From Virgibacillus_O sediminis (lineage in GTDB: Bacteria; Bacillota; Bacilli; Bacillales; Amphibacillaceae): a stretch of DNA of 64,000 bases. The position numbers and the translations under genes were made by a program. Location: positions 48,435 to 112,434 of the forward strand of contig NZ_JBHRRZ010000006.1 of NCBI RefSeq assembly GCF_042643265.1. The letters run 5' to 3'. This document shows, piece after piece, positions 24,662 to 32,659 of this stretch. Position 1 is the first letter of the stretch, and each line of letters begins with the position of its first letter. The notes beneath the pieces were generated by a model. That model was not told where the DNA came from. It did not search any database and saw only the letters and a list, made by a program, of their open reading frames with translations.

Positions 24662-25161
24662 TGTGTATTCCTCCCTGTAATCTCCAATGCATTATTGGTT
24701 GATAGCTTTGTCACGATAAACCAGCCGATAATGGCTCCTGTAGTGCTGCTAATGATAAATGGCGGGATAAATGCAAGGGCACCCGCAGAACTGCCCATCA
24801 AAATGTTGGCAAAAGGGACGGCAAACAAAGCCCCGATAACCCCGCTTCCCAAAGCTTCTCCGGCTGCAGCCCAGATTCTCTTGCCGAACCAGCGGAAAAG
24901 CAGGCCGGCGAACAGGGCTCCCACCATTGCCCCAGGAAAGGCCAATAAGGTGCCGAGTCCCAGCATATTCCTTAATAGGCTGATCATGAAGGCAATAATT
25001 ACCGCCGGGCCAGGGCCCAGGATGACGGCAGCCATGACATTGATAGCATGTTGTACCGGATAGGCTTTGGCTATGCCGGCTGGAAACCAGAGCAATTGGG
25101 AGGTGATAGTGCCAATTGCAATGAATACAGCCATTAATGTCAGTAAATGTGTACGATTCAT
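24658..25161 (-). CDS. thiW: ThiW, ECF transporter S component for thiazole
   Basis: 167-residue membrane protein with about five transmembrane segments. HLLTLMAVFIAIGTITSQLLWFPAG, the following AKAYPVQHAINVMAAVILGPG, and LLAFPGAMVGALFAG match ThiW, the predicted hydroxyethylthiazole-uptake subunit of an energy-coupling factor transporter. ATG 25161 follows AGAAGGGAG; the longer frame runs into the riboswitch terminator and is not used. First gene of the thi salvage operon; import of thiazole fits directly with thiM. Confidence 0.88.
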   Translation of the reverse strand: MNRTHLLTLMAVFIAIGTITSQLLWFPAGIAKAYPVQHAINVMAAVILGPGPAVIIAFMISLLRNMLGLGTLLAFPGAMVGALFAGLLFRWFGKRIWAAAGEALGSGVIGALFAVPFANILMGSSAGALAFIPPFIISSTTGAIIGWFIVTKLSTNNALEITGRNTQ

Positions 25162-25187
25162 CTGTATTCTCCCTTCTTTCGGAAACC

Positions 25188-25346
25188 AAAAAAGCCAGAT
25201 CCCATGCAGGACCTGGCTTGAATAAGCTGAAAATAGATTGACAAATTGTCGACTACTTCCCTCCGCTGGTATGATCCAGATCAGGTCCGTAAGGGTCGGA
25301 AAGTCCATCTTTCCTCTCAGCCTGTATTTCGGCACCCCTAGTAGTT
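25188..25346 (-). promoter_or_regulatory. TPP riboswitch and terminator of thiWDME
   Basis: On the minus strand the aptamer (about 25346-25250) shows ACTAGGGGTGCC, GGCTGAGAGG, GACCCTTACGGACCTGATC, TGGATCATACCAGCG and GAGGGAAGT in canonical order. A terminator follows at 25220-25188: AAGCCAGGTCC and GGATCTGGCTT, then TTTTTT. Thiamine pyrophosphate binding should end transcription before thiW. Confidence 0.97.
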
Positions 25347-25416
25347 CTTGCTTTTATAGAATTTTCTATATTAGCATAACAAAAGTGTAGCTATTTGTCA
25401 GCATACTTGTTCAGTT

Positions 25417-26550
25417 CTAAGGTTTGAAGATTACTTTGATGCTGTTATCCTCTTTTTTATCGAACATATCATAAGCATCAGCAGCGTCTTCTATCTTCAT
25501 TTTATGCGTAATAATATCTGTCGGGTCAAATTCCTTATTTTCAATCCTTTTATATAACTCAGGCATCATATGAATGACGGGAGCCTGCCCCATCTTTAAA
25601 GAAACATTATGGGTAAAGAAGTCTCCAATAGGGAAATTATTTGCTTCTGTAGCATATACACCTGTAAGTTGAACAGTACCGAATTTACGTACAGCCTGGG
25701 AAGCAGTTACAATTGGGCTGATGGTGCCGAACTGGTTATCTTTTTCAGAGCCGAACTCTGTGTTAGGCGGAACAGTCCCGTCCATACCAACACAGTCGAT
25801 GACTACGTCGGCTCCACCTTTGGTCTCTTCCTTGAGCAACTCCCCGATTTTTTCCTCTTCTTTAAAGTTATAAGTCTCAGCCTGGTTGGTTTTCCTGGCA
25901 TGTTCTAGTCGATAATCCATTTGGTCAACTGCGATCACCCGCTGAGCGCCTTTCAACCGGGCAAGTTTCTGCGTCATAAGGCCGACAGGTCCAGACCCAA
26001 GTACCACAACAGTATCTCCCTCTTTTACACCACTGTTTTCTACGCTCCACCAGGAGGTTGGGATGACGTCGGAGAGCAGCAGTACCTGCTCGTCTTCCAG
26101 TTCACTTGATTCAGGAACTTTAAAAGCGGTGAAATCTGCATAAGGAACACGCAAATATTCAGCCTGGCCACCCGGATGGTTGCCGTTCTGCTCTCCGAAA
26201 CCAAATAATCCACCGACTTCCCCGTGCGGGTTGGAATTGTCACATTGGCTTTCCATTTGGTTTTTGCAGAAAAAGCATTCTCCGCAGCCAATATTGAATG
26301 GAATGACTACACGATCCCCTTTTTTGAGTTTGGTTACTTCAGAACCTGTTTCCTCTACAATTCCCATGGGCTCATGTCCGACCACGTAATCTTGTTCAGG
26401 GGTGATTCCCCCTTTATACAAATGTAAATCAGACCCACAAATGCCACTTGCCGTAATTTTGATGATAACATCCGTGTTTTCTTCTATATCCGGAGTGTCC
26501 ACTTTCTTTGCCTTCATAGACTCTTTTCCTTGGAAAGTAACTGCTAGCAT
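25417..26550 (-). CDS. Zinc-dependent alcohol dehydrogenase, formaldehyde-dehydrogenase-like
   Basis: 377-residue medium-chain dehydrogenase. Catalytic zinc residues lie in ASGICGSDLH and VVGHEPMG; the structural zinc lobe is GCGECFFCKNQMESQC; NAD is bound at VVVLGSGPVGLMTQ. The insertion LFGFGEQNGNHPGGQAEYLR and the long C-terminal half are typical of the glutathione-independent formaldehyde dehydrogenase-like group (B. subtilis YycR type). The substrate is uncertain. It appears monocistronic, between the thi operon and tRNA-Ala on the same strand. Confidence 0.85.
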   Translation of the reverse strand: MLAVTFQGKESMKAKKVDTPDIEENTDVIIKITASGICGSDLHLYKGGITPEQDYVVGHEPMGIVEETGSEVTKLKKGDRVVIPFNIGCGECFFCKNQMESQCDNSNPHGEVGGLFGFGEQNGNHPGGQAEYLRVPYADFTAFKVPESSELEDEQVLLLSDVIPTSWWSVENSGVKEGDTVVVLGSGPVGLMTQKLARLKGAQRVIAVDQMDYRLEHARKTNQAETYNFKEEEKIGELLKEETKGGADVVIDCVGMDGTVPPNTEFGSEKDNQFGTISPIVTASQAVRKFGTVQLTGVYATEANNFPIGDFFTHNVSLKMGQAPVIHMMPELYKRIENKEFDPTDIITHKMKIEDAADAYDMFDKKEDNSIKVIFKP

Positions 26551-26636
26551 AAGTACACTTCCTTTTCAATAGTTTACAATGGATATATCCGCATGGAAGG
26601 AAAGGTAAACAAAGGAATTGCAGAGGGAAATAAAAA

Positions 26637-26670
26637 AGAGAAGCTTCCTTATAGTAAGGAAGCTTCTCTT
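26637..26670 (-). terminator. Terminator after tRNA-Ala
   Basis: GAGAAGCTTCCTTA and TAAGGAAGCTTCTC form a 14-bp perfect stem with a three-base loop; the minus strand continues with TTTTTTATTTCC. Confidence 0.92.
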
Positions 26671-26676
26671 TGGTGA

Positions 26677-26749
26677 TGGAGCATAGCGGGCTCGAACCGC
26701 TGACCTCTTCGCTGCCAGCGAAGCGCTCTCCCAGCTGAGCTAATGCCCC
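26677..26749 (-). tRNA. tRNA-Ala (anticodon GGC)
   Basis: A 73-base cloverleaf on the minus strand. The acceptor stem GGGGCAT/ATGCTCC contains the G3:U70 pair that marks alanine tRNAs, the anticodon arm is CTTCG-CTGGCAG-CGAAG with anticodon GGC, and the T arm is AGCGG-TTCGAGC-CCGCT. Discriminator A; CCA is not encoded. It reads GCC and GCU codons. It has its own promoter and terminator. Confidence 0.97.
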
Positions 26750-26771
26750 ATATCGGCCATCACAAGAATAA

Positions 26772-26800
26772 ATTATATATGGGATTGAACAATTTTTCAA
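26772..26800 (-). promoter_or_regulatory. tRNA-Ala promoter
   Basis: TTGAAA (26800-26795), a 17-base spacer, TATAAT (26777-26772), followed by tRNA G1 at 26749. Confidence 0.88.
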
Positions 26801-26886
26801 GGGTTTTCGCAAAAAATTTACGTTATTTTATAAATCGATAGGTACCAATAACGGTTTTTTCTATTTGTAGTTATATAGCACTAAAT

Positions 26887-26961
26887 TTGACAAAATTTTA
26901 CAAATAATTAATAGTATTTTATCAATGGATATGTAATATTAGAAGGGAAAAATACTATTAA
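26887..26961 (+). repeat. 13-bp perfect inverted repeat in the leader of the nuclease gene
   Basis: TTAATAGTATTTT (26908-26920) and AAAATACTATTAA (26949-26961) are exact reverse complements, 28 bases apart. The left arm overlaps the likely -10 region downstream of TTGACA (26887-26892), and the right arm ends about 10 bases before the ribosome binding site GAGAGG of the gene at 26981. It could be an operator pair or an mRNA hairpin covering the leader. Confidence 0.7.
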
Positions 26962-26980
26962 TAGGAAAGAGAGGTTGATT

Positions 26981-29900
26981 ATGGACTATTTTTCCCGGAA
27001 AAAGATGATGTACTTAGTGCTAGTCTGTTTGGTGGTGTTATCCAACCTGTCTCCGGCAGCCACTGTCAGTGCAGCCGGAACGGAGCAAGAGGCCGGCACA
27101 GCAGCCGATGAGTTGTTCATTTCGGAATATGTGGAGGGAAGTTCTCATAACAAAGCAATTGAAATTTATAATGGGACGGGAAGTGAGGTGGAACTTTCCG
27201 ATTATCAGCTTGAACTGTACAGTAATGCGGCGCAATCTCCCAACCACAGTATTACATTGAAGGGCAGCCTGGCAAATGGGGATGTCCTTGTGTTGGCCCA
27301 TTCGGATGCAGATACAGCCATCCTTGACAAAGCCGATGAAATAGTGTCCTCTGTCATCAATTTTAACGGCGATGATGCAGTGGTACTCAGTAAGAATGGA
27401 GAGGCTTTAGATGTACTAGGGCAAGTTGGGGTCGGGGAGACATACGGCCAGGAGGTAACAATGACCAGGGAACCTTCTGTAATTTCTCCAACTTCCACTT
27501 ATAATCCAAACGAATGGGCTGTTCATGATGAGGACACCTTCGATTATCTCGGCAGCCATACGATGGATGGCATGGATCCGGTGAGTCCACCGGTAGATTC
27601 AGGCGACAACCCTGAGCAGGATGCGGAAGAATATAGTATTGAAGAAACACGGGAGCTGGTGGATGGAACTTCCGTTATCGTGCAGGGTGTTGTCACGGCC
27701 GACAGCTCCGCCATCAGTAATGGAGAACAGTTTACGACCTACATACAGGATGAGACAGCGGGGATCAACCTGTTTTCCTTTGAACAAGGGGAAATTCCTG
27801 ACGTAACTAAAGGGGACCTGGTCAAGGTGACGGGTAAACTTGATTCTTATAAGGGTTTGAAGGAAATCATCCCTTCTGAACTTGAAGTGCTGGAAGAAGG
27901 ATATGATTTGCCGGAGGTACAGCAGATTACCTTAAAAGACCTGCAGGACCCGGCCATAGCAGAGAATTATGAGGGTGAATTGGTCGAGGTGAACGGGTTT
28001 ATCAGCAATATTCCCGATTCTCCTGCGGGTGGCGGCTACAATGTGTCCATGGTAGATGCGGATTTCCATGGGACGACACTTCGGATTATGGAAAATTCCA
28101 TGGATATAACAGCCATAGAAGCTGATAAATGGTATAACGTAACAGGTATTGTCAGTCAATATGACAGTTATCAGCTAATACCGACAGGTCAGGAGGATAT
28201 TCAGACAGCGCAGGATCAGCCTGAAGCTCCGACAGCAGCCGGATATTATGAAGCAACAGTAGCAAGTGTGACGGACGGGGACACCATCCGGGTGGAAGAG
28301 CCAGTTTTTGGAGAGACGAGTGTACGGTTTGTGAATATGGATACGCCGGAAACCTACCCTTCAAAAAATGGTGACCCGGACAGGGAGGAAATCAATGAGA
28401 ACCAGAAGCATTTTGGAGATTTGGCCACCGGCTATCTCAATGAACTAATCCAGCCTGGTGATGAGATATTCCTCAAAGTCGGGGATCAACCGACCGATGA
28501 TTATGGCCGGATCTTAGCGGAAGTGATTAGGAAAGATGATGACCTCAATATCAATCTGGAAATGGTGAAACAGGGTTATGCATCGACTTATTTCATCGCA
28601 CCGGTTGATGAAGAGGCATATCCTGCATACCAACAAGCGGTAAAAGAAGCGAAAGAGGCCGGACAGGGGATTTGGGATCCTGAAGAACCATTGATGGAGC
28701 TTCCGTTTGTCTTCCGTGCCAATGATGACCAAAAGGGATTCCAGCGGTATGTCGGAAATTCTGAAACCAAGATGTACGTTCAGCCGGAAGATTGGGAAGA
28801 AGTTCCAGTAGGAAACAGAATTTTCTTTGCAAGTCCCGAAGAAGCTGAATCATTCGGTTTTGCGCCTGTACAGGATGGAACGGAAACCGACAATCTGGAG
28901 GTGCAGCTGCTCGGTGTCAACGACCTGCATGGGAAAATTGATCAGGAATACATGTTGGACGTGGATGGTGACGGAAACAGGGAATTGTACGGCCGAATCG
29001 ATTATACCTCGGCGGCCATGAAGGCTCGGGAAGAGGAGAATGAGCATACATTAATGGTTCATGCCGGGGATATGATCGGCGGCAGCTCACCGGTGTCAGG
29101 GCTGTTGCAAGATGAACCAACGGTAGAAATCATGGAAGAAATAGGGTTTGACGTAGGTACCGTCGGGAACCACGAATTTGATGAAGGGGTGGATGAGCTG
29201 CTCCGTATGGTGAATGGAGGTGAGCATCCAGAAGGATCTGGTACAGCGGGGTATGATGGAATGGACTTCCCTGTCCTTTGTGCCAACTGTGTGGATGAGG
29301 AGTCAGGGGATGCCTTACTGGATGCCTATCATATTGAAGAAGTCGATGGGGAGAAACTAGGTTTCATCGGCGTGAACACACAAGAAACAGTTAATATGGT
29401 CATGCCCTCTTCCCTGGAAGGTGTGGAGTTTACCGATGAAGCAGAAGCAGTAAATACTGCTGTAGATCAATTGACTGCCCAGGGTGTGGAAGCAATTGTT
29501 GTCCTTGCCCATATGCCGGCATATCAATCAGGAGAAAGTGCAACAGGTGAGGCGGCTGAATTGGCAAACACCGTAGATGATGGGGTTGACGTGATATTTG
29601 CGGCCCATAATCACCAGGTCAATAATGCAATAGTTGATAATAAATTGATTGTCCAAGCCTCAGAGTATGGAAAAGCTTTTTCGGATGTGGATTTGGAAAT
29701 CGACCGGGAAACCGGGGATGTTGTAAGTAAAGAAGCAGAGGTTGTCTTTGTCAGTCAAAGTGAATATGAGAGAGACCCTGCTGTTACAGAAATCCTGGAA
29801 AAGTACGCGGAGGAGATCAGTCCAATCATCAATGAGGTCATCGGTTATAATGCCGAAGATCTAACAGGGGATTACACCAATGATGGTGACCATGGGCTAG

Positions 29901-30694
29901 GCAACTTGATTGCCGATGGAATGAAATGGAAGATGGATAGTGACTTTGCTATGATGAATGGCGGCGGGATCAGGGACGATCTGCTTGCTGGGGAAGTAAC
30001 CTGGGGAGACCTCTATAACATTCAGCCATTCGGTAATGTTCTTATGCAGGTGGAAGTAAAGGGAGAGGATCTCTATCCGATTCTCAATGAGCAAATTTCA
30101 CCTAAGTATGGCCCTGACTACAGTATTTCCGGTTTACATTATACTTGGAACCCCGAGTTGAACGAGGTGGTGGAGATCACCTTGCCGGACGGTACACCGA
30201 TAGATGAGGAGAAAGTCTATACTTTAACGGTGAATAATTATATGGGTACTTCAGATGGTCCGATAAAAGAACTTGGGAAGAATCCGATCATGGGGCCGGA
30301 GGATATTGATGCAACGGTGGATTATGTAGACAGCTTGAACAGTTCGGAGGAAAACCCGATCGTTTACGGTCCGGAGGGAAGGATTACGGAAACGGACAAA
30401 GTACCGAATGAATCGGACGAAAACCATGAACCCGCTGTAGAAGTGGCTCCGCGGAACGATAGGGGAACGGCCCATTTACGGACGAGCGAACTAGCTGTCC
30501 TTGGCCAAGGGGACAAGATAGTCGTCCCGATATCGCAAGAAAGCAGATCAAGAAAGCTAATAGTGAATAAAAAACAAGTGGATATCTTAAGGGATAAGGA
30601 AGTTGTATTAACTGTCATGAATGGCAAATATTCGAAAACGGTGAATATGGCGGATTACGAAGGCAATGTATTGAAGGTTGAATGGAAGAAGTAA
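26981..30694 (+). CDS. yhcR: Secreted multidomain nuclease / 5'-nucleotidase, YhcR-like
   Basis: 1237 residues. Signal peptide (RKKMMYLVLVCLVVLSNLSP, cleavage near VSAA); lamin-tail-like domain about 45-170; two OB-fold-like domains about 210-410; staphylococcal-nuclease domain about 420-570 (VTDGDTIRV, VRFVNMDTPE, DDYGRILAEV with catalytic Arg/Glu); calcineurin-type phosphoesterase from about 640 (NDLHGK, HAGDMIGGSS, GNHEFDEG, AAHNHQ); 5'-nucleotidase C-terminal domain from about 950 (MNGGGIRDD). The order matches B. subtilis YhcR, but the C-terminus has no sortase motif or membrane anchor. It likely degrades extracellular DNA/RNA to nucleosides and phosphate. ATG 26981 follows GAGAGG. Confidence 0.88.
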   Translation: MDYFSRKKMMYLVLVCLVVLSNLSPAATVSAAGTEQEAGTAADELFISEYVEGSSHNKAIEIYNGTGSEVELSDYQLELYSNAAQSPNHSITLKGSLANGDVLVLAHSDADTAILDKADEIVSSVINFNGDDAVVLSKNGEALDVLGQVGVGETYGQEVTMTREPSVISPTSTYNPNEWAVHDEDTFDYLGSHTMDGMDPVSPPVDSGDNPEQDAEEYSIEETRELVDGTSVIVQGVVTADSSAISNGEQFTTYIQDETAGINLFSFEQGEIPDVTKGDLVKVTGKLDSYKGLKEIIPSELEVLEEGYDLPEVQQITLKDLQDPAIAENYEGELVEVNGFISNIPDSPAGGGYNVSMVDADFHGTTLRIMENSMDITAIEADKWYNVTGIVSQYDSYQLIPTGQEDIQTAQDQPEAPTAAGYYEATVASVTDGDTIRVEEPVFGETSVRFVNMDTPETYPSKNGDPDREEINENQKHFGDLATGYLNELIQPGDEIFLKVGDQPTDDYGRILAEVIRKDDDLNINLEMVKQGYASTYFIAPVDEEAYPAYQQAVKEAKEAGQGIWDPEEPLMELPFVFRANDDQKGFQRYVGNSETKMYVQPEDWEEVPVGNRIFFASPEEAESFGFAPVQDGTETDNLEVQLLGVNDLHGKIDQEYMLDVDGDGNRELYGRIDYTSAAMKAREEENEHTLMVHAGDMIGGSSPVSGLLQDEPTVEIMEEIGFDVGTVGNHEFDEGVDELLRMVNGGEHPEGSGTAGYDGMDFPVLCANCVDEESGDALLDAYHIEEVDGEKLGFIGVNTQETVNMVMPSSLEGVEFTDEAEAVNTAVDQLTAQGVEAIVVLAHMPAYQSGESATGEAAELANTVDDGVDVIFAAHNHQVNNAIVDNKLIVQASEYGKAFSDVDLEIDRETGDVVSKEAEVVFVSQSEYERDPAVTEILEKYAEEISPIINEVIGYNAEDLTGDYTNDGDHGLGNLIADGMKWKMDSDFAMMNGGGIRDDLLAGEVTWGDLYNIQPFGNVLMQVEVKGEDLYPILNEQISPKYGPDYSISGLHYTWNPELNEVVEITLPDGTPIDEEKVYTLTVNNYMGTSDGPIKELGKNPIMGPEDIDATVDYVDSLNSSEENPIVYGPEGRITETDKVPNESDENHEPAVEVAPRNDRGTAHLRTSELAVLGQGDKIVVPISQESRSRKLIVNKKQVDILRDKEVVLTVMNGKYSKTVNMADYEGNVLKVEWKK

Positions 30695-30708
30695 TCGGCT
30701 GTAGATTT

Positions 30709-30740
30709 TAAGGGATCCTGCTACCAGGCAGGGTCCCTTT
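30709..30740 (+). terminator. Terminator of yhcR-like gene
   Basis: AAGGGATCCTGC and GCAGGGTCCCTT, stem with one wobble position and loop TACCAG, followed by TATC. The U-run is weak. Confidence 0.75.
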
Positions 30741-30876
30741 ATCTATGAAGAAATGAAACGTGCAAAGATAGAGGGATGTCAGATATACTGGGGGAATGCC
30801 ACATGATATTTACATATTAAAATTGATAGGTTATATTGATAGAATAGTAAAATTTTTTAGAAATGGGGGATGAAAG

Positions 30877-31158
30877 GTGGCTGGCAAGTCGGAAAGAAAG
30901 GATGACCGGTATAAAATCGCCAACAGGGAAGCGTTGATTGGAGTGGCATTGGTTATTTTCAATTTTATCTGGTGGTACGGGTTCGCCTATGGGCTCGGCA
31001 GCAAAGATCCGGAAGACTACTCCTATGTCCTAGGGCTTCCCGCATGGTTCTTTTATAGTTGTGTACTGGGGTTTATTGTAATGGCTGTATTGGTGACAGT
31101 GATCGTCAAGAAGTTTTTTGTGGAAGTATCTTTGGAAGATGAGGGAGAAGAGAAATGA
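30877..31158 (+). CDS. YhdT-like small subunit of pantothenate symporter
   Basis: 93-residue protein with two membrane helices (ALIGVALVIFNFIWWYGFAYG and a second near residues 55-80) and charged ends. It matches the DUF997/YhdT family, nearly always encoded just before panF. The GTG start has GGGGGATG upstream. Its stop overlaps the panF start by four bases, implying 1:1 synthesis with the symporter. Confidence 0.85.
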   Translation: MAGKSERKDDRYKIANREALIGVALVIFNFIWWYGFAYGLGSKDPEDYSYVLGLPAWFFYSCVLGFIVMAVLVTVIVKKFFVEVSLEDEGEEK

Positions 31159-32597
31159 ATTGGCAGGCGTTAATACCTTTAATTATACTTTTAGTGTTGA
31201 TGTTCGCGGTAGGGATTTGGTCCAGCAGAAATGTTAGGTCATCCGAGACATTCCTTGAGTCCTATTTTTTGGGCGACCGGGGAATGGGAGGTTTCATCCT
31301 GGCAATGACCATGACGGCTACATATGGAAGTGCAAGCAGTTTTATTGGGGGTCCCGGCACCGCGTATACACAGGGGCTCGGCTGGGTATTGCTGGCGATG
31401 ACACAGGTGGTTACCGGTTATTTTGTGCTTACAGTACTTGGAAAGAAATTTGCTATCGTCACCAGGAAGTATAAAGCGGTAACAATGGTTGATTTCCTGA
31501 AAGAACGGTATCAATCCAAATGGGTGGTGCTTTTCTCCGCTTTAAGCATCATCATTTTTCTTTTCTCCGCAATGGCTGCACAATGGATCGGTGGGGCACG
31601 GCTGATAGAATCATTGACAGGCCTCCAATATACGACGGCCCTGTTCATATTTGCTTTATCTGTCTTGGTCTATGTAATTATCGGCGGTTTTCGTGCAGTG
31701 GCTTTGACGGATGCTATCCAGGGAAGTGTGATGTTCGTCGGTACCCTGATCCTCCTGATAGCAACCATTATTGCAGGGGGAGGAATCCCGGCTATCATGG
31801 ACGACCTGGCCAGTGAAAACATCAATTTGATTACTCCTTATGGGGCAGAAGGAACATTGACACCGACGTATGTATCCTCTTTCTGGATTCTCGTGGGAGT
31901 TGGGGTGGTTGCCCTTCCTCAGGTAACTGTAAGGGCTATGTCCTATAAAGATTCCCGTTCCATGCATAGGGCGATAATTATCGGTACTATTGTTGTCGGA
32001 TTCATTATGCTTAACATGCATTTAATTGGTGTGTTTGCCCGTCCGATACTTCCAGGTATTGAAATTGCTGATCAAGTAATGCCGCTGATCGCTTTGGAAG
32101 TGCTTCCTGCCTGGGTAGCGGGATTGGTGCTAGCTGCTCCGATGGCTGCCATCATGTCGACTGTGGACTCTTTATTGCTATTAGTAAGCTCGACCATTGT
32201 CAAGGATGTCTATTTGAATTACATAGAAACGAAGGCATCTCAGCAAAAAGTGATGAAGCTGAGCATGGGGGTTACTGCTGTTTTGGGGATTGGTGTATTT
32301 CTCATGTCATTAAATCCTCCAGATCTGATTATCTGGCTTAATCTATTTGCATTCGGAGGCTTGGAAGCGGCATTTATCTGGCCTATCATACTCGGCCTCT
32401 ATTGGAAGAAGGGTAATAAATATGGTGCACTTGCTTCCATGGTTACCGGAGTTGGGCTGTATATCCTGTCTGACAGCTTCTTCCCACAGCCTTTGGGGCT
32501 TCATTCGGTTGTCCTTCCGGTTGTCTTCTCCCTCGCTTCTTATATATTAGTAAGCTTTGGAACACAGCATAAACAGAGTCCGGCGCCGGAAATTTAA
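31155..32597 (+). CDS. panF: Sodium/pantothenate symporter
   Basis: 480-residue solute:sodium symporter with about 13 transmembrane segments. TYGSASSFIGGPGTAYTQGL (Na+ and substrate site in TM1), GGFRAVALTDAIQG (the SSS signature) and ALPQVTVRAMSYKD are characteristic of PanF. It imports pantothenate, the precursor of coenzyme A. It is translationally coupled to the yhdT-like gene and followed by a strong terminator. Confidence 0.9.
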   Translation: MNWQALIPLIILLVLMFAVGIWSSRNVRSSETFLESYFLGDRGMGGFILAMTMTATYGSASSFIGGPGTAYTQGLGWVLLAMTQVVTGYFVLTVLGKKFAIVTRKYKAVTMVDFLKERYQSKWVVLFSALSIIIFLFSAMAAQWIGGARLIESLTGLQYTTALFIFALSVLVYVIIGGFRAVALTDAIQGSVMFVGTLILLIATIIAGGGIPAIMDDLASENINLITPYGAEGTLTPTYVSSFWILVGVGVVALPQVTVRAMSYKDSRSMHRAIIIGTIVVGFIMLNMHLIGVFARPILPGIEIADQVMPLIALEVLPAWVAGLVLAAPMAAIMSTVDSLLLLVSSTIVKDVYLNYIETKASQQKVMKLSMGVTAVLGIGVFLMSLNPPDLIIWLNLFAFGGLEAAFIWPIILGLYWKKGNKYGALASMVTGVGLYILSDSFFPQPLGLHSVVLPVVFSLASYILVSFGTQHKQSPAPEI

Positions 32598-32605
32598 TAA
32601 CACAC

Positions 32606-32643
32606 CTAAAAAGACAGCCTCCTATGACGGCTGTCTTTTTAGG
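32606..32643. terminator. Bidirectional terminator between panF and acetoacetyl-CoA synthetase gene
   Basis: CCTAAAAAGACAGCC and GGCTGTCTTTTTAGG are perfect reverse complements around TCCTATGAC; A/T runs within the stem suit both convergent genes. Confidence 0.92.
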
Positions 32644-32659
32644 TAAGGGGAAAGTTTGT

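Noticed and set aside
26887..26902. Two TTnACA elements 10 bases apart as a PhoP box upstream of the nuclease gene
   Set aside because: A PhoP site normally needs about four such repeats at 11-base period; TTGACA is more simply the -35 box.
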